Assembly (NCBI RefSeq): GCF_904066215.1 | Contig: NZ_LR880474.1 | Span: 1,922,001 to 1,986,000 of the forward strand | Length of the DNA stretch: 64,000 nucleotides | Reading direction: 5' to 3' | Source of the DNA: Microbacterium sp. Nx66 | Lineage (GTDB): Bacteria > Actinomycetota > Actinomycetes > Actinomycetales > Microbacteriaceae | In this document: one piece after another, positions 36,247-43,810 of the stretch | Numbering within the stretch: the first letter of the stretch is position 1 | How the letters are laid out: every line of letters begins with the position of its first letter | The notes under the pieces: model-generated | Seen by the model: the letters and a program-made list of their open reading frames with translations, nothing else | Database searches by the model: none | Told to the model about the DNA's origin: nothing | Program-made: the position numbers and the translations under genes

Positions 36247-37298
36247 GCGTCGGGGTCGCGCGTCTCGCGCGGGTCCGGCTGCTCCGGCGCGCCCGATGAC
36301 GGCGCCGCAGGCGGGGCCACGGGATCACTCCCCCTGGTGATGCCGAGGTCCTGGCTCTCGCTGAGGACCTGCGGATGGAACCGGGCGAGCCCGACGACAC
36401 CCCAGACGGCGATGCCGCCGGCGACTCCGAAGATGATGAAGACCCACCACGGCGCCGCCGCGGCCTCGCCGAGCACGAGCATGCCGATGAGCACGGCCAC
36501 CATGGGGTCGACGACCGTCAGGCCCGCGATGACGAGGTCAGGGGGACCGGAGCTGTAGGCGGTCTGCACGAAGTACGCACCCACCGCGCCCGCCGAGAGC
36601 AGCGCGAGCAGGCAGACCGCGGTGATCCACTCGAACTGGCCCGCCTCGATCCGCTTGATGATGACCTTCGCGAGCGTGGCGACGAAACCGTAGAGGATGC
36701 CGGCGCCGATGATGTAGAACAGCGCCCGCATCCGGTGCCGGAGGATGAGCCAGCACGCCCCGAGCACGATGATCACGACGAGCAGGATCGCGAGGATGAC
36801 GAACAGCTCTCGGTCCGTGACCTCCTTCTCCGTGGCGTAGATCGCGGCGAAGAACACGAACAGGAAGATGCCGCCGACACAGGCGATGATCGCGGTGAGG
36901 GACTGCCGCGTGGGGGCGTGGCCTGAGATGCGGGCATTGAGCAGCGTCGTGATGACCAGCGCGATGGCGCCGAGCGGCTGCACCACGATGAGGGGCGCCT
37001 TGACGAGGGCGGCGAGCTGGCAGACGATCGCGAGGCCCAGCATGAGCGTGCCGACCACCCAGGACGGGCGGGTGAACAGGCGCTTGAGCTGATCGAAGCT
37101 GAGGCCGGCGGCACCGTCGGAGCCGCTGAGCCGCTCGACCTTCTCCACGCCCCGGTGCTGGTACTGCGCGCCGAGCGACATGAACACCGCGCCGGCGAGG
37201 GCCAGCGGGATGCCCAGGAGCAGGCCGGGGTTCTGGAACGCTCCGACCAGCTGGTCGCCGACGTCCTCGACCGTCCCCATCCACACCCCTGCGCTCAC
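36240..37298 (-). CDS. DMT superfamily transporter
   Basis: A 352-residue membrane protein with about nine to ten helices, resembling EamA/NIPA-like drug-metabolite transporters in the segments AGAVFMSLGAQYQHRGVEK, PLIVVQPLGAIALVITTLLNA, and DLVIAGLTVVDPMVAVLIG. Substrate unknown. The C-terminal 40 residues are a hydrophilic, proline-rich cytoplasmic tail. GTG at 37298 is chosen because TAGGGT (37305-37310) lies six bases upstream. It is divergent from def and ends within the pgl stop region. Confidence 0.82.
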   Translation of the reverse strand: MSAGVWMGTVEDVGDQLVGAFQNPGLLLGIPLALAGAVFMSLGAQYQHRGVEKVERLSGSDGAAGLSFDQLKRLFTRPSWVVGTLMLGLAIVCQLAALVKAPLIVVQPLGAIALVITTLLNARISGHAPTRQSLTAIIACVGGIFLFVFFAAIYATEKEVTDRELFVILAILLVVIIVLGACWLILRHRMRALFYIIGAGILYGFVATLAKVIIKRIEAGQFEWITAVCLLALLSAGAVGAYFVQTAYSSGPPDLVIAGLTVVDPMVAVLIGMLVLGEAAAAPWWVFIIFGVAGGIAVWGVVGLARFHPQVLSESQDLGITRGSDPVAPPAAPSSGAPEQPDPRETRDPDAQ

Positions 37299-37341
37299 AG
37301 TACGACCCTACCCGGAGAGTGCCGCCGACTAGGGTTGTGAC
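37299..37341. promoter_or_regulatory. Divergent leaderless promoters for the DMT transporter and def
   Basis: Within 43 bases there are two identical TAGGGT boxes facing apart: 37310-37305 reading left and 37330-37335 reading right. Each is exactly six bases from its GTG start codon. Their -35 regions must overlap the opposite promoter, so the two genes may compete for polymerase. Confidence 0.7.
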
Positions 37342-37908
37342 GTGGCTGTCCTTCCGATTCGCATCATGGGCGATCCCGTCCTGCACTCCCCCGCCTCCCC
37401 CGTCGAGGCCATCACCGACGAGATCCGCACCCTCGTCGCGGACATGTTCGAGACCATGGACGCCGCGCCCGGCGTCGGCCTCGCCGCTCCGCAGGTCGGG
37501 GTGCCGCTGCGGATCTACACGTACTCCTACGTCGACGACGACGACCAGCCGTGGCGCGGTGTGCTCATCAATCCGGAACTGTGGATGACGCCGACGGAAC
37601 CGGGCGCTCCCGACCCCGAGCTCGAGTCCGAGGGCTGCCTGTCGTTCCCCGGCGAGCGGTTCCCGTTGCGCCGGTCCGACCGCGTGCGCGTGACGGCGAC
37701 GGACCTGGACGGTGGCCCCGTCACGCTCGAGGTGGACGGCTGGCGCGCCCGCATCATGCAGCACGAGTTCGACCACCTCGACGGCGTGCTCTACATCGAC
37801 CGCCTCTCGGACTCCGACTGGAAGACCACGCAGAAGATCGCCCGCAAGCGCGGCTGGGGGCGACCGGGTGCCAGCTGGCTCCCCGGCGTCGACGACCTCG
37901 AGGGCTGA
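37342..37908 (+). CDS. def: Peptide deformylase
   Basis: A 188-residue metalloenzyme that removes the N-formyl group from new proteins. All three motifs are intact: GVGLAAPQ (44-51), EGCLS (97-101) with metal ligand C99, and HEFDH (141-145) with ligands H141 and H145 and catalytic E142. GTG is leaderless (TAGGGT, six bases). Usual length. It stands alone, followed by a lipoprotein gene. Confidence 0.97.
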   Translation: MAVLPIRIMGDPVLHSPASPVEAITDEIRTLVADMFETMDAAPGVGLAAPQVGVPLRIYTYSYVDDDDQPWRGVLINPELWMTPTEPGAPDPELESEGCLSFPGERFPLRRSDRVRVTATDLDGGPVTLEVDGWRARIMQHEFDHLDGVLYIDRLSDSDWKTTQKIARKRGWGRPGASWLPGVDDLEG

Positions 37909-38024
37909 TCGCATTCAGCCCACGCACAGCATCCTTCAAGTTGCGTCATAGACTCCGGGCACTATAGCGTGTTCGCGGCGGGGATATTCAGCATGCCCCG
38001 CGTCACGCTCTGAAGGGGAAATCC

Positions 38025-38540
38025 ATGATGAAGTCGCGCACCCGTCGCGCACTCGTGCTCACCGGTTCGGCCGTCGCCGTCTCGCTCGCCCTCACCGGTT
38101 GCAGCGCGATCAACAGCATCCTCGGCGGCGGTCGCGCCGACGCCGACCGCGACGAGGAGACCGGCCAGGTCACCGAGAGCGCGAACATCGACGTCTTCTC
38201 GGTGAAGCTCGGCGACTGCATGCTCGAGACCGGCTCCGGAATGCTCACCGACGCGAACGTCGTGCCGTGCTCCGAGCCCCACGACGAAGAGGTCTTCTAC
38301 GAGATCAAGATGGACGACGGCGACTACTCGGAGGACGCCATCAGCGCCGCCTCCGAGGGCTGCATCGGCGACGCGTACACCTCCTTCGTCGGCGTCTCCT
38401 ACCAGGAGTCCGCCCTGGACGTGACCACGCTCACCCCCAGCAAGGACTCGTGGGAGCAGGCCAACGACCGCGTGATCCAGTGCATCATCATCGACCCGGC
38501 CGGCCAGGTCGAGGGATCGCTCAAGGGCGCCGCACGCTGA
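38025..38540 (+). CDS. Septum-formation-family lipoprotein
   Basis: A 171-residue exported lipoprotein. The signal peptide ends in the lipobox LTGC (C26). The mature part holds the pattern of the actinobacterial septum formation domain: KLGDCMLE, VPCSEPHDEEVFYE, GCIGDAYTSFVGV and a late CIIIDP, with cysteines that could form disulfides. The domain name comes from family annotation; no direct role is shown here. GAAGGGGAAA lies before the first of two adjacent ATGs. A strong hairpin follows the gene. Confidence 0.85.
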   Translation: MMKSRTRRALVLTGSAVAVSLALTGCSAINSILGGGRADADRDEETGQVTESANIDVFSVKLGDCMLETGSGMLTDANVVPCSEPHDEEVFYEIKMDDGDYSEDAISAASEGCIGDAYTSFVGVSYQESALDVTTLTPSKDSWEQANDRVIQCIIIDPAGQVEGSLKGAAR

Positions 38541-38555
38541 TCCGACGGCATCTCC

Positions 38556-38589
38556 ACGAAGGGCTCCGCCATCAGGCGGGGCCCTTCGT
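38556..38589. terminator. Bidirectional terminator hairpin between convergent genes
   Basis: ACGAAGGGCTCCGCC pairs with GGCGGGGCCCTTCGT around an ATCA loop: 15 bp with one mismatch. It lies between the lipoprotein stop and the convergent PucR stop, so it can serve both. Confidence 0.8.
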
Positions 38590-38604
38590 CGTCCGGGTCG
38601 TGGG

Positions 38605-40017
38605 TCAGTCGTCGGAGGCGCGCAGCGCGAGCCACGCCGCGACGCGGTCATCCGGATCGCTCAGGGAGAGTCCGATCAGATCCTCGATCCGTCTGATGCG
38701 GGTCGTCAGCGTCTGCCGGTGGATGCGGAGTCGCGCCGCACTCTCGCTCCAGGCTCCGTTCGTCGCGAGGAACACCCGGAGGGTGTCCAGCAGCTCGGCC
38801 GGCCTCTCGGCGGCGCGCAGCGGATCGAGCAGTCGGGCGAGGCGGCCGGTCTGATCGCTGTCCAGCGCCCCGAGCACGAACGACACCGTCGGGATGGCCT
38901 CGTAGCGGACCACGCGTTCGCCCCCGGTGCGCGCGGCTTCGCAGGCGTGCCGCGCCTCGTCGATGCTGCGCGCGAGAGCATCGGTGCCCGCCGATCGGCC
39001 GAGACCGAGATAGAGGGTCGAGGCGAACGCCCTGGCGCGATGCGCGATCTGGTCGGCATGGTCCTCGCGCACGACGCCCTGGACGATTCCCCGCTGCGAC
39101 GTGAAGACGTGCTCCGCGCCCAGCTCGTCGAGCCAGAGGCCGAGCAGATGCTCGACGTCGACACCGCTGGTACGGGAGGCGAGGGCGAACCCCACCAGCA
39201 CGCGCTCGTGCACGCCCCAGCGGCGGAGCAGACGAGTGGCCTCCTCCCCTCCCTCGCGCACGGTCTCGAACATCATCGAGCGGCCGAGGCGCTCCAGCTG
39301 ACTGCTGTCCCTCGTGCGCATGAGCAGATCGAGCAGCGCCGCGGCCTGCGAGCTCAGTTCCCGAGCGCGGCCGGAGCTGCCGTTACGCGGAGCGGTCACG
39401 AGCTGCGCGCTGATGTCCTGACCGGGACCGACCGGGTGCACCTGGAGGGCGCGATGCCGCACCCGCACCGGCCTGCCGACGGCGACCGCGATCGCGTCGT
39501 CGATGTGCAGGCTTCCGGCACCCGCCGTCGTGATGACCTCACCATGCCGGTCCAGCAGCACCGCCCACCCGTCGATGCGGTGCGCGAGCTCGGCGATGAC
39601 GCCGGTGATGCCGCTGCGTCGCGCCGCCAGTGTGAGCACCCGCATCGCCGAGGTGATGGCGCGAGCCTCCGCCGCCTGATCGACCGCGAGGAGCGAGGTC
39701 AGCGTCGGGACCAGCAGCGACGGCGGCATCGGCACCCCGACGATGGCCGTGATCCCCGCGTCCCGCACCGCTTCGCGAAGACGGGGGCTGTCGTCGCTCG
39801 TGACCGCCACGGCCTCCCCCAGCGCGGCGCGCCGGTCGCCGGCGACGCCGAAGAGCGCGGTCTCTTCGGCCACGACGAGCGTCGCATGGAGCGGATCCAC
39901 CGGTGGACCGAAGTCGTCGAGGGGTACGACCGCGTTGACGGGCCGCGCACCGGGAACGGCGCCGGGCAGCAGCTCCGCGCGGAGATATCGGGCCACCGAG
40001 GCGACGTCACGAGCCAC
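38605..40017 (-). CDS. PucR family transcriptional regulator
   Basis: A 470-residue regulator. The C-terminal helix-turn-helix (HTH_30) is clear: LLDTLRVFLATNGAWSESA, then RLRIHRQTLTTRIRRIEDL (about residues 408-447). The N-terminal two thirds contain a purine-catabolism-type sensory region and a GGDEF-like linker typical of PucR/CdaR. It is divergent from an alcohol dehydrogenase and an APC permease gene, which it may activate in response to their substrate. GTG has TATGAT six bases upstream, a leaderless arrangement. Confidence 0.9.
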   Translation of the reverse strand: MARDVASVARYLRAELLPGAVPGARPVNAVVPLDDFGPPVDPLHATLVVAEETALFGVAGDRRAALGEAVAVTSDDSPRLREAVRDAGITAIVGVPMPPSLLVPTLTSLLAVDQAAEARAITSAMRVLTLAARRSGITGVIAELAHRIDGWAVLLDRHGEVITTAGAGSLHIDDAIAVAVGRPVRVRHRALQVHPVGPGQDISAQLVTAPRNGSSGRARELSSQAAALLDLLMRTRDSSQLERLGRSMMFETVREGGEEATRLLRRWGVHERVLVGFALASRTSGVDVEHLLGLWLDELGAEHVFTSQRGIVQGVVREDHADQIAHRARAFASTLYLGLGRSAGTDALARSIDEARHACEAARTGGERVVRYEAIPTVSFVLGALDSDQTGRLARLLDPLRAAERPAELLDTLRVFLATNGAWSESAARLRIHRQTLTTRIRRIEDLIGLSLSDPDDRVAAWLALRASDD

Positions 40018-40131
40018 CCTCCGATCATACAGATTGTCGAAGAGCAGCCGTTCTCTTCACGCTTCTGTCGGATGCCGAGGCCTTCCGCTCTCTCCTAGCA
40101 TCGTGCGCATCCCCACTTCCCGAAGGATGTC
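40018..40131. promoter_or_regulatory. Divergent control region PucR / alcohol dehydrogenase
   Basis: Reading left, TATGAT (40029-40024) stands six bases before the pucR-type GTG. Reading right, TAGCAT (40096-40101) is a possible -10, and AAGGA lies a few bases before the ATG at 40132. A regulator site probably lies between, but I could not identify a convincing repeat. Confidence 0.45.
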
Positions 40132-41229
40132 ATGAAAGCTGTTGTCTTCCGCGACCCCCAGTCGCCCATCGAGTTCGTCGACGTCGACCTCGCCCCGCCC
40201 CGCGCCGGTGAGGTGCGCGTGCGCATCGCCGCTGCCGGCGTCTGCCACTCCGACCTGCACGTCAAGCGCGGCGAGTGGGATGCGGCCGCTCCCCTGGTCA
40301 TGGGCCATGAGGGCTCCGGGGTCGTCACCGAGCTCGGCGAAGGCGTCACCACCCTCGCTGTCGGCGACCACGTGGTGCTGAGCTGGGTGCCGCCGTGCGG
40401 CGAGTGCCGGTACTGCCGCGCCGGCCACGAGGCGCGGTGCCAGAAGGTCGCGACCGTGGTCGCGCCGCTGGGCGTCCTCTTCGACGGCACCTCCCGGCTG
40501 AGCCTCGACGGCGAGCAGCTGCACCACTACCTCGGTGTCTCGTCGTTCGCGGAAGAGGTCGTCGTCCCCGCGTCCGGAGCCGTGAAGGTCCGCGACGACG
40601 CGCCCCTCGACGTCATCGCCGTCGTCGGCTGCGCCGTCGCGACCGGTGTCGGCGCCGTTCTCAACACCGCCGCCGTCGAGCCGGGGTCGACCGTCGCCGT
40701 CATAGGCTGCGGCGGCGTCGGCCTCAACGTCGTCCAGGGAGCCCGTCTCGCCGGCGCCGAGCGTATCGTCGCGATCGACGTGCGCCCGGAGAAGACGCAG
40801 ATGGCGCTGCAGTTCGGCGCCACGGACCGCATCGACGCCTCTCAGGGCGACGCCGTGGCACAGCTGCGCGAGCTCATCCCGGACGGCGTCGACTACGCCT
40901 TCGACGCGATCGGACGCACATCCACGACCGAGCAGTCCATCCAGATGCTCGGACTCGGCGGCGCCGCCGTGATCGTCGGCCTGCCGCCCACAGGGGCGCG
41001 TGCCTCGTTCGAGCCGCTCGTCCTCGCCGAGGCCGACCAGCGCATCCTCGGCTCGAACTACGGCTCGGTGCGACCGTCGATCGACGTCCCCGCACTCGTG
41101 GACCGCTACATGGACGGGCAGCTGAAGATCGACCCCCTGATCTCGGGCCGCCGACCGCTGTCCGAGGCCGCCGCCGCGCTGGACGACCTCGACGGCGGCT
41201 CGGCCCTCCGCACCCTCCTCATCCCCTGA
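40132..41229 (+). CDS. Zinc-dependent alcohol dehydrogenase
   Basis: A 365-residue medium-chain dehydrogenase. Catalytic zinc ligands are C38 (GVCHSD) and H59/E60 (GHEGSG). The structural zinc site is the four-cysteine cluster in PPCGECRYCRAGHEARC (about residues 84-100). The Rossmann motif is VIGCGGVGLNVVQGA, and a following acidic residue (IDVRPEK) points to NAD(H). It should oxidise an alcohol or reduce an aldehyde. Its partner genes, a PucR regulator and an APC permease, suggest a catabolic unit for an amino alcohol or amine. Confidence 0.92.
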   Translation: MKAVVFRDPQSPIEFVDVDLAPPRAGEVRVRIAAAGVCHSDLHVKRGEWDAAAPLVMGHEGSGVVTELGEGVTTLAVGDHVVLSWVPPCGECRYCRAGHEARCQKVATVVAPLGVLFDGTSRLSLDGEQLHHYLGVSSFAEEVVVPASGAVKVRDDAPLDVIAVVGCAVATGVGAVLNTAAVEPGSTVAVIGCGGVGLNVVQGARLAGAERIVAIDVRPEKTQMALQFGATDRIDASQGDAVAQLRELIPDGVDYAFDAIGRTSTTEQSIQMLGLGGAAVIVGLPPTGARASFEPLVLAEADQRILGSNYGSVRPSIDVPALVDRYMDGQLKIDPLISGRRPLSEAAAALDDLDGGSALRTLLIP

Positions 41230-41273
41230 CCGCCGCGCGCGGCCCATCCCTGAAACCCGAATCCAGGAGAACC

Positions 41274-42710
41274 ATGTCTGACACCGTCGTCGCCCCGCCC
41301 GGCGCCCCGCAGGATGCCGGCCTCCGCACCGGCGTCATGAGCGGACCCGAGCTCGCCGCCCAGGCCATCGCCAACATCGCCCCCAGCGCCGTCATCGCCT
41401 TCACGGCCGCCGCCATCTTCCTCGGCGCCGGGAACGGCACCATCTACGCCTTCGCCCTGGCCACGATCGTGATCCTGTGCGTCGGGTACTGCGTGGTGGT
41501 GTTCGCCCGCAAGCACGCCTCCGCCGGCTCGCTCTACACCTACGTCTCCAAGGGTCTCGGGCCGTTCGGCGCCTTCCTCGCCGGCGTGACGCTGCTGATC
41601 GGCTGCTTCGGCATCGCGGCCGCCTCCCTCAGCGGCTCGGTCAGCTACATGGGCCAGTTCCTGAGCATGCTGGGCCTGCCCGCGCAGGGCCTGGGGTGGG
41701 ATGTCGGCCTGGCGATCCTGCTCGGTGGCCTGGCGACCCTCTTCACGATCCGCGGCATCCGGCTCTCCGCCCGGGTCTCGCTCGTCCTCGAGCTGCTCTC
41801 CGTCGGCATCATCCTCGTGCTGCTCATCGCAGCGCTCGCGTGGGCGGGGCCCTCCGCCTGGGACCCCGCGCAGGTGCTCGCGACCGGCTCCTCGTTCCAG
41901 GGCATCGCGTCCGGCATGGTGCTCGGCATCCTGGGCTTCGTGGGCTTCTCCTCCGCGGACGCCCTGGGGCGCGAGGCCAAGGAGCCGTACAAGGCGATCC
42001 CCCGCGCGATCATGTGGAGCGCCCTCGGTGTCGGCGTGCTCTACGTCTTCGCCGCCTACACGCAGATCGCGGTGCTCGGCGACGACCTCGCCACCGCCGC
42101 GAGCCCGCTGGAGAGCATGTCCGCCCTCATCGGCATGCCGGGCTGGTTCGCGGCCGTGCTCACCTTCGGCGTGTCCGCGTCGTTCTTCGCCGTGGTCGTC
42201 GCCCCGCTCAACGTGATCGGCCGCATCGTCTACGTGATGGGCAAGGAAGGCGTCGTCGCCGAGCGCTTCGGCCGCACGCACGAGCAGCACCTCACGCCGC
42301 ACCGGGTACTCATCCTCGCCGGTGCTGCGGCGATCACGGTCGACATCGTGCTGCTGGCCGCGGGAGCCGCGACGGGCGACATCCTCGTCTGGGTCAACAC
42401 CTGGGGCACCTACGGCTACATGGTCGCCTACGCCCTCGTCGCCATCGCGTGCGTGGTCTACACCCAGCGGGCGAAGATGCGGAACGGTCTCGTGAAGGTC
42501 TGCGCGACGGTCGCCGTCGTGACGATGGCGTACGTGTTCTTCGCGAACGTGTGGCCCGTCCCGGCCTTCCCGTACAACGTGATCCCGTACGTATTCCTCG
42601 TGACGGTCGCCCTTGCGCTGACCCGGTACGCCTACCTCGCCCGTCGCCGGCCTGATGTGATCGCCCGGATCGGCAACACCGAGACGAGCGCCATGGAGGG
42701 CGTCGGCTGA
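41274..42710 (+). CDS. APC family amino acid/amine permease
   Basis: A 478-residue permease with about twelve helices. IAPSAVIAFTAAAIFLGAG near the N-terminus and GFVGFSSADALGREAKEPYK (about residues 220-239) match the APC superfamily, where the second segment shapes the substrate site. It should import an amino acid or polyamine. AGGAG lies six bases before the ATG. It follows the alcohol dehydrogenase by 44 bases and is probably co-transcribed. A terminator hairpin lies 17 bases downstream. Confidence 0.9.
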   Translation: MSDTVVAPPGAPQDAGLRTGVMSGPELAAQAIANIAPSAVIAFTAAAIFLGAGNGTIYAFALATIVILCVGYCVVVFARKHASAGSLYTYVSKGLGPFGAFLAGVTLLIGCFGIAAASLSGSVSYMGQFLSMLGLPAQGLGWDVGLAILLGGLATLFTIRGIRLSARVSLVLELLSVGIILVLLIAALAWAGPSAWDPAQVLATGSSFQGIASGMVLGILGFVGFSSADALGREAKEPYKAIPRAIMWSALGVGVLYVFAAYTQIAVLGDDLATAASPLESMSALIGMPGWFAAVLTFGVSASFFAVVVAPLNVIGRIVYVMGKEGVVAERFGRTHEQHLTPHRVLILAGAAAITVDIVLLAAGAATGDILVWVNTWGTYGYMVAYALVAIACVVYTQRAKMRNGLVKVCATVAVVTMAYVFFANVWPVPAFPYNVIPYVFLVTVALALTRYAYLARRRPDVIARIGNTETSAMEGVG

Positions 42711-42727
42711 ACGACGCTCCCCGCAGA

Positions 42728-42757
42728 GAAGAGCCCCTCCGCGTGGAGGGGCTCTTC
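42728..42757 (+). terminator. Terminator hairpin after the permease gene
   Basis: GAAGAGCCCCTCC, loop GCGT, and its exact complement form a perfect 13-bp stem 18 bases after the permease stop. Confidence 0.85.
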
Positions 42758-42790
42758 CTCTGCGTCCGGCGCGATCGTGCGGTCCGGATA

Positions 42791-42826
42791 CGAGAGAAGC
42801 CCCCTCCGTGGAGGGGGCTTCTCTCG
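42791..42826 (-). terminator. Terminator hairpin after tRNA-Asn
   Basis: CGAGAGAAGCCCCCTCC pairs perfectly over 17 bp with its complement around a two-base loop. It starts one base beyond the 3' end of tRNA-Asn and ends that transcript; it also backs up the terminator of the convergent permease gene. Confidence 0.85.
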
Positions 42827-42827
42827 T

Positions 42828-42903
42828 TGGCTCCCCGGCTTGGACTCGAACCAAGAACCTGCCGGTTAACAGCCGGCTGCTCTGCCAATTGAGCTACCGA
42901 GGA
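42828..42903 (-). tRNA. tRNA-Asn (anticodon GTT)
   Basis: A 76-nt tRNA on the minus strand. The acceptor stem is TCCTCGG with CCGGGGA (one T-G pair), discriminator G, and the CCA end is encoded (complement of TGG at 42828-42830). The anticodon arm GCCGG-CTGTTAA-CCGGC holds GTT, and the T arm has GGTTCGAGTCC. It reads in the same direction as the ABC ATPase gene upstream of it. Confidence 0.97.
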
Positions 42904-43000
42904 ATGTGCGCCGCTGTGCGGGCAACTCGTCAAGCTTAGCAAACTCCGGACGCGGTTCGTGACACCGGGGCACCTTCCGCGGCCGTCGGGCGTGTCGCGC

Positions 43001-43774
43001 TCAGCGGCGTGAATCCGACTCCGCATTGGGCACCCACAGCAGGTCCTTCCCGACGCCGCGCGCGACGACATGGCCCCCACGCAGCATGAGCGTCTCGGCG
43101 TTGAGTTCCCGGATGAAGTCCGCGTCGTTGGTGACCAGGAGCGCGGCCATCCCCTCCTCCTTGCGACGCCGGGTGATGGCGTCGAAGACCACCGGCCGCA
43201 CCTCCAGATCGAGGTTCGCGAGGATCTCGTCGGCGATGAGCACGCGCGGCTCCAGCACGAACGAGCGGGCGATCGCGACGCGCTGCCGCATCCCCGCGCT
43301 CAGCTCGTACGGGAACTTCGCCGCGGTCCCGAGCGGCAGGTGGAGCTCATCGAGGAGCGTCGCCACGCGGATCGAGAGCGCGCGGGTGTTGACGCGCTTC
43401 TCCCGGATGAGGATCGGCTCGGCGATGACCTCGTTGACCGTCAGCTGCGGCGGCAGGTCCGCCCCGGCGCCCTGGGGCACGAAGCCCGTGCGGTAGGTGA
43501 GGATGCGGTGCTTGCGGCCTGGGCGGCGGATGTCGATGCCGCAGACCTGTGCCCGGCCGCCGACGACGCGCACCGAGGGATCGGTCGAGCCCGCGAGCGC
43601 GGCGACGAGGGTCGACTTGCCCGAGCCGGTCGGTCCCGCGACGCAGATCAGCCCCCCGGGAGCGAGCGAGAACGTCACGCCGTCGACCGCGCGATTGGGC
43701 GCGCCGTGACCGATCCGGTCGATGACCAGATCGGAGCACTCGATCGCGTTCGAGGATTCGGGCGTGCGGGGCAT
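43001..43774 (-). CDS. Atypical ABC transporter ATPase
   Basis: A 257-residue ABC protein. Walker A GPTGSGKST (about residues 47-55), Walker B VLIADEILANLD with the catalytic glutamate, and a Q-loop glutamine in TGFVPQG are present. Two key sites deviate: the signature reads ELSAGMRQR instead of LSGGQ, and the H-loop reads LLVTNDADF with Asn replacing the catalytic His. The first quarter resembles peptide/dipeptide importers (DppD-like). No permease gene is next to it. It follows dnaG by 36 bases on the same strand and is probably read with it. Confidence 0.8.
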   Translation of the reverse strand: MPRTPESSNAIECSDLVIDRIGHGAPNRAVDGVTFSLAPGGLICVAGPTGSGKSTLVAALAGSTDPSVRVVGGRAQVCGIDIRRPGRKHRILTYRTGFVPQGAGADLPPQLTVNEVIAEPILIREKRVNTRALSIRVATLLDELHLPLGTAAKFPYELSAGMRQRVAIARSFVLEPRVLIADEILANLDLEVRPVVFDAITRRRKEEGMAALLVTNDADFIRELNAETLMLRGGHVVARGVGKDLLWVPNAESDSRR

Positions 43775-43810
43775 ATGTCCATCCTGCCGTCTCGTCCGGG
43801 ACCGTTCCGG

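Noticed and set aside
42394..43080. A 228-codon minus-strand frame across tRNA-Asn
   Set aside because: It runs through a tRNA and two terminators and overlaps the real permease and ABC genes.
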